Shown in pieces: positions 37,801 to 45,462 of a DNA stretch of 64,000 bases; positions within the stretch are counted from its first letter, which is position 1; each line of letters opens with the position of its first letter. The stretch is from the NCBI RefSeq assembly GCF_041860085.1, contig NZ_CP124747.1:6967001-7031000 (forward strand), in the 5' to 3' direction. The position numbers and the translations under genes are program-made. Below the pieces are notes generated by a model. That model searched no databases, had not been told where the DNA came from, and worked only from the letters and a program-made list of their open reading frames with translations. This stretch comes from Schlesneria sp. DSM 10557 (GTDB lineage: Bacteria > Planctomycetota > Planctomycetia > Planctomycetales > Planctomycetaceae).

Positions 37801-39137
37801 GCAGCCAAGGATTCCGCAAGGGCGAGACGTGCCGCGTCCCAGTCCGGGTCGCTGGCAACGGCCCGGCGGAAGCTTGCGAGTTGCTGGTCAGGAGAATTGA
37901 TCTCTCGGTAGGCCGTGCCGAGCCAGAAATCGACGTGCCGCAGATACACGGGCCAGCGGATCAGTCGCGGACGAACGTTTTCGAAGGTTTCAATGGCTTT
38001 CGACCAGTCGCCCTGCAGGAACGACATGCGCCCCTCAAGATACTCGACGAGAGCGTCCGTAAATCCACCCAGCCGAATCTGGGCCAACGAATTTCTGGCG
38101 GCGTCAAATTGACGTGACTCGATGAGTAAGCGCGCGAGGTTCCATTGCAGATCAAGATTCTTGGGGATTAACTCTACGCCCCGGCGAATGGCCTCGATCG
38201 ACGCTTCCATGTTTCCTGCATCAGCTTCCAACGCGGACAGCATCGTGTAGAACTGGGGATTGGAAGGGTGCTTTTCCAACCCGTCTTGAATGAGTTTACG
38301 AGCTTCTTCGAGACGATCAGTTTGCTGTGCGATCTGGGCTGCCAGGATGAGCGATTCGATATCCTCAGGTGCGAGACGCAGAGCTTCCCGAACATCAGAA
38401 TCAATCTGTTTCAGCGTTGCCTCGACATCGAACTCAACACCGCGACGCGACTTGAAAGCGGTCCGTGAGTCTAGAAAGTGCCGGAACAGCCACTGGCTTC
38501 GAAACGAGTAAGCTTTGGCGTTATCTGAGTTATTGGCCACCATCTGGTTCAGCGTTTCCATCGCGCCTTTCAGATTGCCAAGCTTGGAAGCCTGGATGGA
38601 CGCCATCAGAACGTATGGTTCCAGCCTCTTCGGAGCGTCCTTCATGGCCCGTTCGAGCGTGATTTCGGCTTCAGCGAATTCAGACAGCCCGATCTGGGCA
38701 GAAGCTAACTGCTCAAGAAGCTCTCCGTCGTTTGGAGAGTCTGGCAACAGGTGGTTCTCCAGATGCTCAATCGCATCGTGGTAGCGAGCAATTTTCAGGC
38801 AGATCGTGACAAGTCGCCGACGCACATCAAGTCGTCCGGGGGCTTTCTGGATAGCCCGATCCAGTGCGTTGAATGCCTGTGGAAGCTGATCCTGGTCGGC
38901 GAGCTCGAATCCGTAGAGGATCAGCCCTTCTGCGTCCTTAGGCGCCAGCTTGATGTATCTTCGAAGATAATTCAGGGCATCATCGGGACGGTCTTCAGTC
39001 TGGGCACGTTTCGCCTCGCGCATGAAGACATGTGCGTTACGACCCATCTGATATTGATGGAGGAAGAACAGGAGGACCGCCAGAACAACCGGTATGAAAA
39101 CCACACCTGCCAACCAGCGCAGATTGATCTTGGGCAT
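34833..39137 (-). CDS. Giant TPR protein, membrane-anchored (second copy)
   Basis: A 1434-residue paralogue of the neighbouring TPR gene. After a short N-terminus comes a membrane helix (about 8-25, WLAGVVFIPVVLAVLLFFL), then HQYQMGRNAHVF and TPR units to the end. Parallel segments between the two copies are RRYIKLAPKDAEGLILYG here and RRYVLLAPKDPEGLILFG there. The C-termini also match (LHPIERQFL here, LHPLERPFL there). The two genes are 99 bp apart on the same strand. Duplication is old, given the overall divergence. It is likely to act at the inner membrane, with the TPR solenoid in the periplasm or cytoplasm. I cannot settle the orientation. Confidence 0.88.
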   Translation of the reverse strand: MPKINLRWLAGVVFIPVVLAVLLFFLHQYQMGRNAHVFMREAKRAQTEDRPDDALNYLRRYIKLAPKDAEGLILYGFELADQDQLPQAFNALDRAIQKAPGRLDVRRRLVTICLKIARYHDAIEHLENHLLPDSPNDGELLEQLASAQIGLSEFAEAEITLERAMKDAPKRLEPYVLMASIQASKLGNLKGAMETLNQMVANNSDNAKAYSFRSQWLFRHFLDSRTAFKSRRGVEFDVEATLKQIDSDVREALRLAPEDIESLILAAQIAQQTDRLEEARKLIQDGLEKHPSNPQFYTMLSALEADAGNMEASIEAIRRGVELIPKNLDLQWNLARLLIESRQFDAARNSLAQIRLGGFTDALVEYLEGRMSFLQGDWSKAIETFENVRPRLIRWPVYLRHVDFWLGTAYREINSPDQQLASFRRAVASDPDWDAARLALAESLAAADQITEAINELQTVCASSDAPVSAHVALAKLLLRQNLLLPANRRSWGEFDAVLKKIDADGSQEATLVVLRMQRQLVTQDYTGAVQSISAARESHKDQIDLWSADFDLALAGRDRDRVNEIVRGAEEQFGDVVAVRLMKARALVAQNGGSPEAITELRSLSAPLPEYSAQDRQLLAEGLASLFLLANDFEDAERLALQISTEQPNNLRIRLLLLDIARRAKRLDLMEGVLNEIRRVVGEGAVWHYGEAERLVLKAQETNDVEAWSSALGHLEKARAIRPTWERIPLLTAEIHDRRGDAIQAISKYLEAIRMGERSPTVASRALTLLIGANRFDDAEKLIQQLKDSQSVFTVDMVKSEIAVELQRGRKDQVRKMVAQLVSGKSNFKDPLWLGQVYLNVDNYPAAIEQFRIVTAVEKNRPQAWIGLVRALVQNKQIDQAEATIAEAQKTLEADQVDLVLAQCYDALGNKDLAQTHFQQALKKAPEDSELTRRWIEFLVKWGSIKEAEVAIREMLQESSGKPALNQQTRLWLRRNLVIALLTYGQREAVAEALVQIDKNLAEVSPATVEDLRLKANIYARGANSIERRQAIMILEDLINQERPGEFQPDDHWLLASLYQMEGDLKKWRSELRRSISDRKEDPRFLAAFVKLNLLEKEIPQAEVYLETLERLVPNDLLTLDLKAQVLFARNRYHEVATLLKKVGTQEATPDERPDAATFRKYWAAKQFETYSTKLSQDKDQADLARQFAAEATSFYEQLIVEKPDLILAYAEFLAVTEQVARSLELLQEHFSEATIPQVTGITRKVMRNKFSTSDQLAVTQRLVEQKLKENPDSVALLLALTDLMSWRGDYEGAMKIYRDMLASNPKNTIALNNLAYVLALTGGSHREALSLIDKAIEYGGRNEAFLDTKGMVYLAAGHSDKAVLEFEKAIDEKETAEEQYHAAVGYSRTDRLKEAKDALQRAVQLGLVERDLHPIERQFLNKLKEQLHVDVP

Positions 39138-39298
39138 TTAAGGGCGCCTATCACTTATTCAAAGGCTGAATGGAGTTCACACGAGCAAGATCACCGCTGG
39201 GTTTGACCGTGATTTCAATCAATCATTGCCCAATCGGCGCAATACAAAACAACTGACTGTGAACAACACTCTCAACAGATTTGACGCCGAAAGCAGAA

Positions 39299-39940
39299 CT
39301 AAAGTTCCGTTGACCATTGATAGACGTTCTTGGCAAATTCTTCCAAGGTTGGAAGCACCACATCGAGGTCATGACCCGGAGTTTGCAGCATGAATTTGAT
39401 CGTGGCCGGCCATTTTTTCTTGCCCCACAGGTCACGGTGCACGCTTCGCGCTTCTGCTGCCGTGTTGAAGGTGGCGTGACCAATCTGGTACCAGTAGCCC
39501 ACCACACACCGCTCACCATCACGGTCAAGGAGCAATACGCACATCGGCCATGATCCTGATGGCGCGGTGCATTGCACGGTCCGCTCCGTCACGATCCTCC
39601 ACCCCGCGTTCGTGTAGCAGATCTTCGGGCTATGAGGAGCTACCGACGCGACAGTCTCGGGGCGAACCCACGCAGACGCGTGCAGAATCACAGAATTCCC
39701 ATTGGGATTTTTGTAGTTCCGGTTAATCGAAGAGTCTGCGTTCAGGATGATGGCGACATCCTCATCGACGGGCAGATCGGTTCCGACGTATCCGTCAAGC
39801 TCAATCGGAAACGTTTCCAAGCCCCGGCTGAGGGGCTGGACTTCGAAGGTGTAACCCGATCGAACCCACCATGTCCCGACAAATCCACCCACCATCAACA
39901 ATGCCGCAAGCCAGATCCGACTGGAGAACTGATTCATCAT
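39299..39940 (-). CDS. EpsI-like exosortase-associated protein
   Basis: A 213-residue protein with one N-terminal membrane helix (about 9-26) and an exported domain. The signature HSPKICYTNAGW (103-114, Cys108) resembles the EpsI family found with, or fused to, exosortases. It also has a mid DxVAIILNAD segment and a late GYWYQIG. Its role in methanolan-type EPS synthesis is not known in detail. Here it is separated from the exosortase by the kinase gene, whereas elsewhere the two are usually adjacent or fused. It is followed 161 bp later by the second TPR gene. Confidence 0.85.
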   Translation of the reverse strand: MMNQFSSRIWLAALLMVGGFVGTWWVRSGYTFEVQPLSRGLETFPIELDGYVGTDLPVDEDVAIILNADSSINRNYKNPNGNSVILHASAWVRPETVASVAPHSPKICYTNAGWRIVTERTVQCTAPSGSWPMCVLLLDRDGERCVVGYWYQIGHATFNTAAEARSVHRDLWGKKKWPATIKFMLQTPGHDLDVVLPTLEEFAKNVYQWSTEL

Positions 39941-40077
39941 AATCTTGCTCTAAAGGGCTCAAAGGATTGCGATCGAATGAAGCCGAGTTCAATGGACCGA
40001 AGCAGAATCACTCATCGTGAAAACATTACAGGTCGCGACATTCTGCGGGTCGATGAAATGCGACAGGGGAATCGTCG

Positions 40078-40123
40078 ACAAAAGTGAGATCTGCGACAAA
40101 CCGATTGTACGCCGCAGATCTCA
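40078..40123 (-). terminator. Terminator hairpin downstream of the Wzc-like kinase gene
   Basis: Perfect 11-bp arms TGAGATCTGCG (40085-40095) and CGCAGATCTCA (40113-40123) with a 17-base loop start 11 bp after the kinase stop. On the minus strand the hairpin is followed by CTTTTG, a short T-run. It probably separates the exosortase-kinase unit from the EpsI-TPR unit. Confidence 0.65.
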
Positions 40124-40133
40124 ACTGGACAGA

Positions 40134-42518
40134 CTACATTGCACTTGTTGATCGGGAAGCCGCAATTCCCGTTGACGCGATGCGCCGCTCTGGAGGCGCC
40201 TCGTACGAGTTATAGTAGTACCCGCCGTTACTTTCGCCAGATACCACACAGCCAAAAATGTTAACTCCATAGTCTGTCAGGATGCCGCGAGCACTCGCGA
40301 CCTGCCCCAATTGACTTCTGTCTTTAAGCACTGCAAGGATCACCCCGTCCGTGTGCTGACCGACAAGCCGGCCATCGACGACAGGAATCTGGGGGCTGCT
40401 GTCGACAATCACGAACTCGAACTCAGCTCGACACTTATCGAAGAAGTCATCCAGTGTTCCGTTGGCCGACTCTCGCAGGAGACTTCCTGGGACGTTACCC
40501 GCCGTCAGCATACTCAGGTTCGGCCAGTCCGTTTCGATGACCGCTTCTTTCAAGTCGACTCCGCTGCGAAGAACATCGCTCACGCCGGGGCTGACGGGGA
40601 ACTTCATTCGTTGATGTAGAACCGGTCGTCGCAAATCGAAGTCGACGAGAAGTGTTCTGTGTCCCGAATCGGCCAGGCTGCGTGCCAGTTGCTCTGACAG
40701 CGTCGACTTCCCTTCGCCCGAAACGGCGCTGGCGACCATGACGATGCGGTTGCCCTCACTGGCGAGCTTGCGAAGCAGCATCGCTGTGACGCCTGCGACA
40801 GACTCAGACATCCGGTCTCGCCAGACCTTCACATCTGCTCCGGCATTCGGATCGTACAGCTTCTTCATGATCTTGGCCGGCACACGGGGCAGAGACCCCA
40901 GAACGGGCAGGTTCATGTTGTTATTAATGGTTTGGACATTGTTCACCGGGTTACGCAATGAATCCAGGAATACGAGCAGGCCCATGGGGGCGAACAGACC
41001 AAACGCCCCCCCCACAACGACCAGAGGAATTCGTCGTTTCGATTCACCCACCGTAGGGACACCCGTCGATTGGTAGCGAGTGATTCGAGAGGCCGACTGC
41101 AACTCGATGGTGGTCCGTTCGATTTCCTGGGTCACCTTGTCGACGATCGGGTCGAGGTTGGTGATCTCTTTACGCATCATCTCGACTTCGATCGATGACC
41201 GACCGAACTTTCTCGATTCTGCTTCGAGCAAACTCATTTCGTCACGCAGTTCCTGGGCGTGTGCTTCAAGTGCCTTGATCTTGAGCGGCAGGTTTTCACC
41301 TTTAGCTGGCATTCCCGAAGTGGCCATACCGCTTTGAATCAGTTGTTTCACCCTTGCCTTACGCTCTGCAAGCTTCGCTTTGGAGTCCTCAAGCTGCTTG
41401 CGATACTTCATCGAGTACGACTCTGCAACTTTGGGGTCGTACCGCTTCTGGGCGAGTTCGATCTTGTGTTCGTAGCCGGCCACTTCTTTCGTGTATTTGA
41501 CAACGTCTGGATCCGTTTCGATTGCTTCGTTCATCATCAATTCGTTGTCAGCGTTCGTGGTGTCTGCGACTTCCTCTGCCGCCTTTTCTGTCGCTGCGCG
41601 GCCGAGCTTGCTGAATTCCTCTCCAGTTGCCGAGGGGTTCTGCGCAATCAATTCGCTCTTGGCCCGCAGGAGCTCGAATGTGACTTTGGACAGTTCCTGT
41701 CGCAGGAAGCCGAAGTGAGAGATCACACTTTGCTGTGCGAGGTTGATGGTGTTGGTATCGCCAGTTCCGAATTTCTCAACCAGCGTCCCAAGATTTCCCC
41801 GTTTGGTTCGAACCTTCTCCTCAGCATCGCTCAAAATCTGTCGCAATCGCTCAATTCGACTCAGCCGTTCCTGTCGATCTTTTTCAACGACGTCTTTCAT
41901 GTAGACATCAACGACCGATTTTACGATGCGGTGGGCCGCGACGGGGTCCGTGGACGTGAACGTCACGTTCATGATTTCCGCGTCATCGGGATAAACGACT
42001 TTTAGATTCTCCTGCAACCAGCCAATCGGATCGGGATTGTCAGCGATCTGCTTCAGGCTGGCGACTTCCGGGTCTTTAATGGCCTTGTTCAGCGCCGTTG
42101 GCTGAAGCAGAAGCTGCCGCTGTGTATTCTTGTAGTTTTTGAGTTCGCCGTAACCATTCTTGCCCTGGTTATCGACAGTTTCGAAAATCAGCGGGGTATG
42201 GTTGGGCGAAACCCGGACGATTTCCGTGGCGGTGAACTCTTTGGGGTTCAGGACCCACATCAGAGCAGCCAGCGGAACACTGAAGAGGATTCCGAGAACA
42301 GAACCCAGGAGCCAGTTCCGGCGGATTGAGTGCAGGTAACGGGAGAAATCTGCACCAGCAGCCTCGGGGGCTTCGGCGATAACAGGGATCGGCTCAATTT
42401 CGGGAGCGACCTTAATCAGCCGAGTGGGTCGAGCAGTGGCTGGAACAATCTCCTGTGGCAGTGAGAACTCTCTGCTGGGGCCGTCGAGATCGTCATCGTT
42501 AGTCAGATTCATTTGCAT
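40134..42518 (-). CDS. Polysaccharide co-polymerase / tyrosine autokinase (Wzc-like)
   Basis: A 794-residue BY-kinase of the Wzc/ExoP type. A Wzz-like region runs from a helix near 70-90 (NWLLGSVLGILFSVP), through a coiled-coil periplasmic part (about 190-480) to a second helix (about 493-517). The kinase domain has Walker A VSGEGKST (about 598-605), Walker A' LLVDFDLRRP and a late Walker B-like FVIVDSSP. The C-terminus has a short Tyr cluster (GGYYYNSYEAPP), which is the usual autophosphorylation tail. It regulates chain length and export of a polysaccharide. It starts 95 bp after the exosortase and ends before a terminator hairpin. Confidence 0.93.
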   Translation of the reverse strand: MQMNLTNDDDLDGPSREFSLPQEIVPATARPTRLIKVAPEIEPIPVIAEAPEAAGADFSRYLHSIRRNWLLGSVLGILFSVPLAALMWVLNPKEFTATEIVRVSPNHTPLIFETVDNQGKNGYGELKNYKNTQRQLLLQPTALNKAIKDPEVASLKQIADNPDPIGWLQENLKVVYPDDAEIMNVTFTSTDPVAAHRIVKSVVDVYMKDVVEKDRQERLSRIERLRQILSDAEEKVRTKRGNLGTLVEKFGTGDTNTINLAQQSVISHFGFLRQELSKVTFELLRAKSELIAQNPSATGEEFSKLGRAATEKAAEEVADTTNADNELMMNEAIETDPDVVKYTKEVAGYEHKIELAQKRYDPKVAESYSMKYRKQLEDSKAKLAERKARVKQLIQSGMATSGMPAKGENLPLKIKALEAHAQELRDEMSLLEAESRKFGRSSIEVEMMRKEITNLDPIVDKVTQEIERTTIELQSASRITRYQSTGVPTVGESKRRIPLVVVGGAFGLFAPMGLLVFLDSLRNPVNNVQTINNNMNLPVLGSLPRVPAKIMKKLYDPNAGADVKVWRDRMSESVAGVTAMLLRKLASEGNRIVMVASAVSGEGKSTLSEQLARSLADSGHRTLLVDFDLRRPVLHQRMKFPVSPGVSDVLRSGVDLKEAVIETDWPNLSMLTAGNVPGSLLRESANGTLDDFFDKCRAEFEFVIVDSSPQIPVVDGRLVGQHTDGVILAVLKDRSQLGQVASARGILTDYGVNIFGCVVSGESNGGYYYNSYEAPPERRIASTGIAASRSTSAM

Positions 42519-42613
42519 ATGGTTCCTCAGCTCCTCGCAAGAATTGAACGAGCTTCTCGACCCATCTCAATACTTTGCAACGCAATCACGAACACCGGCT
42601 GGACTCTCTGTTA

Positions 42614-43567
42614 TCAAGCGGTAACAGCCCGAGCTCCTACTCTCGACTCATCGAGTTCCTCTTGGAACAGTTTGGAAAGAATGACGTATTCTCCCCAGAG
42701 CATCAGCAGCCCAACCGGCATCATCAACCATCCCGCAAGATCGTGGAAAATCAATTCCGCCATTTTCTCGTTGCCAAACTCATAGGCAACTGCGGTGAAG
42801 AATATTCGGAGAACATTGGCGCCGATTGCAATCAAAGGGGCGCTAAGAATGAACATGTACCGCACCCACGTTGGATGTTGCACGACGATCGCCGCGCCCG
42901 CAGCAAGTGCGAAGAAGGACGTCATCATTCGCAGTCCGCTGCAGGCCTGTGCAACCCCCAGCGGCTTTTCCGTCAACCAGATGATATTCCCCTCGGAGAC
43001 GGCTGGCACCCCAGCGGTCTGAAGGAGAAACGTGCTGCAGACAGTGGCGATGGACTGAAGAGCACCACTCAGGATATTTCCCAAGCCGGCTGGAAGTGGA
43101 ATCATAAACACGAGGAACAAGACGGCAGGCCATGCCCAGCGAGCCGCATGCCACCCACCGCAAATCAGCACCACACCTGCTACGCAAGGGACGACAGCGG
43201 CTGCCTCAAGCGAGATCATGCGGATGTACACCCCTGTGCACCGAGTGAGAGTGCCCAGGATGATGAGGGCGCTGCCCAAAATCAGGGCAGACCATGTGAC
43301 GGCGGGCAACGGGATTGTCAGCATTCCCTTACGGTGCCACAGAAGCCAAGCGGAAAAGCAGGGGACCAGAATCCCATGGGAAGAATCTGGACTGGTCATC
43401 CAAAGGCGGTACATCCATCGCCACGCTGGGATGTCGCTGCCCCCGAGCGCCAAGACCAAGAGAAGGCCCGCAACAATTACGCCAGCCGAAGGCGTGCCCA
43501 ACTGGCTGAAGCCTGAAGGTGATTCCACCGAGGTTCCTGCTGGCGTGACTGGGGTAGGTTCGGGCAC
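42614..43567 (-). CDS. Exosortase (membrane transpeptidase for PEP-CTERM proteins)
   Basis: A 317-residue protein with about eight to nine membrane helices. The exosortase triad is visible: Cys209 in VAQACSGLRMM, Arg254 in ANVLRIFFTAV, and His275 in FHDLAGWLMMP. These define the exosortase/archaeosortase family, which cleaves PEP-CTERM tails. The start is GTG 43567. The N-terminus (about 1-25) is Pro/Ser rich and probably cytoplasmic. I do not assign an Xrt subclass. Its likely substrate PEP-CTERM protein is 13 kb downstream, with EPS genes between. Confidence 0.94.
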   Translation of the reverse strand: MPEPTPVTPAGTSVESPSGFSQLGTPSAGVIVAGLLLVLALGGSDIPAWRWMYRLWMTSPDSSHGILVPCFSAWLLWHRKGMLTIPLPAVTWSALILGSALIILGTLTRCTGVYIRMISLEAAAVVPCVAGVVLICGGWHAARWAWPAVLFLVFMIPLPAGLGNILSGALQSIATVCSTFLLQTAGVPAVSEGNIIWLTEKPLGVAQACSGLRMMTSFFALAAGAAIVVQHPTWVRYMFILSAPLIAIGANVLRIFFTAVAYEFGNEKMAELIFHDLAGWLMMPVGLLMLWGEYVILSKLFQEELDESRVGARAVTA

Positions 43568-44758
43568 TTTCGTCTTTCAATTCTTAGGAAAACGGTATGA
43601 CAATTTGGAGGACGACGATATCGCTGGTGTGGGACTGACCAAAGGATCCGCAACAGTGTCGTCGTTCAGCCTCAGTCGCTCGAGTCGTTGTAATCGCTGC
43701 AAATCTCGAATCAGGAATCTTCAGCGCTCTGTGTTGGGCAATATTTTATACTGTGAAAATTCAGGGGGAAAGTAGCGGCGGTACAGGCTCGAAATCGAGT
43801 CTGAAACTTCGCCGATGATACCATACAGATGATCTGAAAAAAGGAAAATTCAACACAAAGCTAACGGGAATTGCAAAACTTCAGCTTTACGACGTAGCGC
43901 TCAAGGAGATAAATCCAGGCCCTTTTTCCCATCGATCAGGGGTTTGTCGAACTCGGTGAGCAATATATGGGCCAAGTGTTCCAATTTCTTTTGGGGAGAC
44001 AGTTTCGGGTGATTGTCGATTCGTTTTCCAGCGTCTCATCTGCATCACGTCATGCGGAAGTGGTGTAATGGCAAGTCGCACCCGCCGCCTCGCGCGTGAG
44101 CGGCGGAGAGTACTCATGCGCCTTCTCTACGCATTTTCGTTGCGTGCACCCGCGAGTAGCGCTTGCGGGTTCTTTTGGGACGTTCTTGAGAACAGAATAC
44201 AGTGTAATGGTCCACTTCTGCAAAGGGTGGCAATAAAATTGATGCGCTCAGGTCTGGTGTTGTTGTAAAATGACTACATTGCGGTGAGGGACACTTAGGC
44301 AACTTGGACAACATTCAGGGGGTTTATCTGCTGAGACATAGGGACGGTGGCAGCAGTGGGAACGGCCCGTTTCCCACTAGAGACTGTCCACGAAGTCCCA
44401 GAGCAAAGAGAACGGCCAAGTGTGGTCAAATTGCACAGCTTTACAACAGAAAAAGCGGCTTACTCGCTTGCTCGCTCTAATCTTTTCCTGTGGATGCAGT
44501 TTGTGCAGATTAACACAATGAATCAGGCCGTTCGAGTTGTTCGATTTGCCCGGATGTGGAGAACGGAATCTCGGTGAGGGCCCCTGTCAGAGGGAGGGGC
44601 ACGTGGGCTGGGCTCGAAACTTTGCGAGAGAACGGAGGGGAGCCGTGGAACGTGAAGCCGAGTGGCGAGTTAGAGATTGCTCAATCGGCCACATCAGGGT
44701 CGAGCACGCCAGGAATCTCGATGTGCGAGAACAACGCCCTATCGAATAAGGCTGAAAA
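43568..44758. other. Long region without a supported gene (1.19 kb)
   Basis: The largest gap in the window, between the exosortase start and tRNA-Gln. Short frames exist on both strands. At 44068-44268 (plus) and 43887-44117 (minus) they are Arg-rich mirror images caused by one GC-rich palindromic stretch, and I do not trust either. A possible terminator lies at 44148-44175. I looked for RNase P, tmRNA and 6S RNA signatures and saw none. Confidence 0.4.
44148..44175 (+). terminator. Orphan hairpin with T-rich tail
   Basis: ACCCGCGAG and CTTGCGGGT form a 9-bp stem (one G-T wobble) around TAGCG, followed by TCTTTT. It has the shape of an intrinsic terminator on the plus strand, but no upstream gene is established, so it may end an unrecognised small RNA. 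Confidence 0.45.
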
Positions 44759-44829
44759 TTGCCCGGTTAGGATTCGAACCTAAACTAAGTGAGTCAGAGT
44801 CACTCGTGCTACCGTTACACTACCAGGCA
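44759..44829 (-). tRNA. tRNA-Gln (anticodon CUG)
   Basis: The minus strand folds as a tRNA. The acceptor stem is TGCCTGG/CCGGGCA with U1-A72, which is typical for tRNA-Gln. The anticodon stem AGTGA/TCACT encloses loop CTCTGAC, giving anticodon CTG. The T-arm is TTAGG-TTCGAAT-CCTAA. CCA is not encoded. A good promoter lies 31 bp upstream. Confidence 0.95.
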
Positions 44830-44859
44830 GGCGGCTCCCGTGGAGCGTTGCGTGGGCGA

Positions 44860-44887
44860 AGTATACTGCCGGATCTTCTTTTGCCAA
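44860..44887 (-). promoter_or_regulatory. Promoter of tRNA-Gln
   Basis: On the minus strand TTGGCA (44887-44882) and TATACT (44865-44860) lie 16 bp apart. They are a close match to the housekeeping sigma consensus and sit 31 bp before the tRNA 5' end. Confidence 0.7.
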
Positions 44888-45462
44888 ACCCGATTTCGTA
44901 TTTTTTATGAGAAACTGCTGAGCCTGCTTTGACAGCAGACCTTAGCGTGCCGAATTTGCCTGTTTTTCAGGCAGTTTTGACGATTGTCACCGAGCCGAGG
45001 GGGATTGCGTCGGATCTTCCCTTTGAAGGGAGATGAAATCTTCTGTGGATTTTTTGTGCTGGACCCGAACTTCCATAGCGGCTGTCACTTAGAAGGGCGC
45101 CCTCTGTCCAATTCAGTCGCACATACAGGCAGCGTCTATGGGACGTTTGCCTCCGAACTTTCGGCAGGCGGAATTGGACCCCGGCGAGGTCCGTACCGGT
45201 TGATACTTACAATGTGGAGAGCTTTGAGGACAAGCGGGTCGACAATCGCCACGGTGAAGCCCAGAATCCCGCCGAGAGTGTCCGATTCGGCCGAATGTTC
45301 CTTTCCCAAAACCGGATGACTTCACGTATCACGCTGGTCTGAATTTGAGGGGCGGTGGGTTCACAGAGCCCAATGGACTTCACATTCGGTCCTGATCGGG
45401 CCAGATGCAGACTGCTGGATCTGCCGTTTTATTTGTATCTCGTCACCGAGGCTCTCAACTCC
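44888..45462. other. Intergenic region upstream of the SulP gene (575 bp)
   Basis: No supported gene. A short hairpin TGCCTG/CAGGCA with a TTTTT loop and GTTTT tail (44957-44978) could be a weak plus-strand terminator. In-frame starts for the SulP protein at 45355 (GTG) and 45373 (ATG) fall here but would add a leader not typical of SulP. Confidence 0.35.

Noticed and set aside
41259-42005. 248-codon plus-strand frame opposite the Wzc-like gene
   Set aside because: It is a shadow of the kinase gene's coiled-coil region. Composition is Cys/Phe/Leu-rich and there is no ribosome site.
42575-43516. 313-codon open frame on the plus strand
   Set aside because: It lies wholly opposite the exosortase gene, which has all catalytic motifs. 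The plus-strand product is His/Arg/Pro/Gln-rich with no known features.
44068-44268. 66-codon basic ORF on the plus strand and its minus-strand mirror at 43887-44117
   Set aside because: Both are Arg-rich because of one GC-rich palindromic segment, and a terminator-like hairpin lies inside the plus frame. Neither can be favoured.
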